A stretch of 64,000 nt of DNA from Eubacterium uniforme (GTDB lineage: Bacteria > Bacillota > Clostridia > Lachnospirales > Lachnospiraceae). Below the pieces are notes generated by a model. It saw only the letters and a program-made list of their open reading frames with translations, was not told the origin of the DNA and did no database searches. The DNA is taken from positions 1 to 64,000 of the forward strand of contig NZ_FUXZ01000004.1 in assembly GCF_900167115.1 (NCBI RefSeq), given 5' to 3'. This document shows positions 63,851-64,000 of the stretch, in pieces (position 1 is the first letter of the stretch; each line of letters begins with the position of its first letter). The translations under genes were made by a program, and so were the position numbers.

Positions 63851-64000
63851 CTACTTTAAAATATCCTTACAGATATCCTTAATTTCATCAACGCTAAAAC
63901 TATAACCACTATTACAGAAGTGACACTTTATCTCGACATCCTTACCCTCACCGATGATATCTTCTATATCCTTCTTAGGAAGAGTTGCCCAAACTTTTGA
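63851..64000 (-). CDS. hslO: Hsp33 redox chaperone, C-terminal end (partial)
   Basis: The last 49 codons only. The product reads KKDIEDIIGEGKDVEIKCHF followed by CNSGYSF and SVDEIKDI: this is the C-terminal zinc centre CxxC plus YxF motif of Hsp33/HslO. Hsp33 is activated by oxidation to hold unfolded proteins. The first CxC motif and the start lie beyond the right edge. Confidence 0.88.
   Translation of the reverse strand, partial: SKVWATLPKKDIEDIIGEGKDVEIKCHFCNSGYSFSVDEIKDICKDILK

Overview
The window looks like chromosomal DNA of an anaerobic Clostridia, most likely a Lachnospiraceae. It is AT-rich, nearly all genes are on the minus strand with strong AGGAGG-type ribosome sites, and the gene content fits: type III glutamine synthetase, DUF1836, DUF815, CmpB-family, BspA-like LRR surface protein, class B sortase and [FeFe]-hydrogenase maturases. 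The species cannot be named from sequence alone.

Layout from left to right. 1-11 kb: cell-surface and envelope genes (the 5' part of a giant CnaB adhesin running off the left edge, a BspA-like LRR protein, an LTA-synthase-like enzyme) and a GH13 amylase-type hydrolase. 11.6-16.7 kb: the Firmicutes block hup-rqcP-divIC-tilS-hpt-ftsH, here lacking yabP, yabQ and spoIIE. 16.9-20 kb: a membrane protein, a DUF815 ATPase and serine acetyltransferase. 20.5-35.4 kb: the most interesting region, described below. 35.6-52.6 kb: zinc-ribbon and Q/N-rich membrane proteins, a CAP-domain protein, cyclophilin, a Ca/Na antiporter, MgtE, glutamine synthetase III, sortase B, fructose-bisphosphate aldolase and a GntR/ABC operon. 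52.7-55.8 kb: the only plus-strand operon, an ABC-2 exporter. 56-64 kb: tRNA-Gln, PcrA helicase, DUF1836, an NlpC/P60 wall hydrolase, a TrpR-like regulator, a Nudix hydrolase, a CmpB-family protein and the 3' end of hslO.

The 20.5-35.4 kb locus reads, in transcription order: nifH-like, nifD-like 1, nifK-like 1, hypF, hypC, hypD, hypE, TM1266-family regulator, nifD-like 2, nifK-like 2, hydF, hydE. It joins three metallocofactor worlds: a NifH-type reductase with two NifD/K-type pairs (as in NifDK plus NifEN), HypCDEF, which make the Fe(CN)2CO unit, without the nickel proteins HypA/HypB, and the [FeFe] maturases HydE/HydF without HydG. No hydrogenase structural gene is present. I infer an undescribed metalloenzyme, or a cofactor-assembly line, built from these parts. 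The product and substrate are unknown.

The second main result is a ~318-bp element present three times (20048, 27053 and 59257). Its two ends and several internal arms pair with each other, and the copies differ by compensating changes. C-A mismatches on the plus strand become G-U pairs on the minus strand, so it looks like a structured RNA made from the minus strand. Other single-copy multi-arm palindromes lie at 25891, 28523 and 46923.
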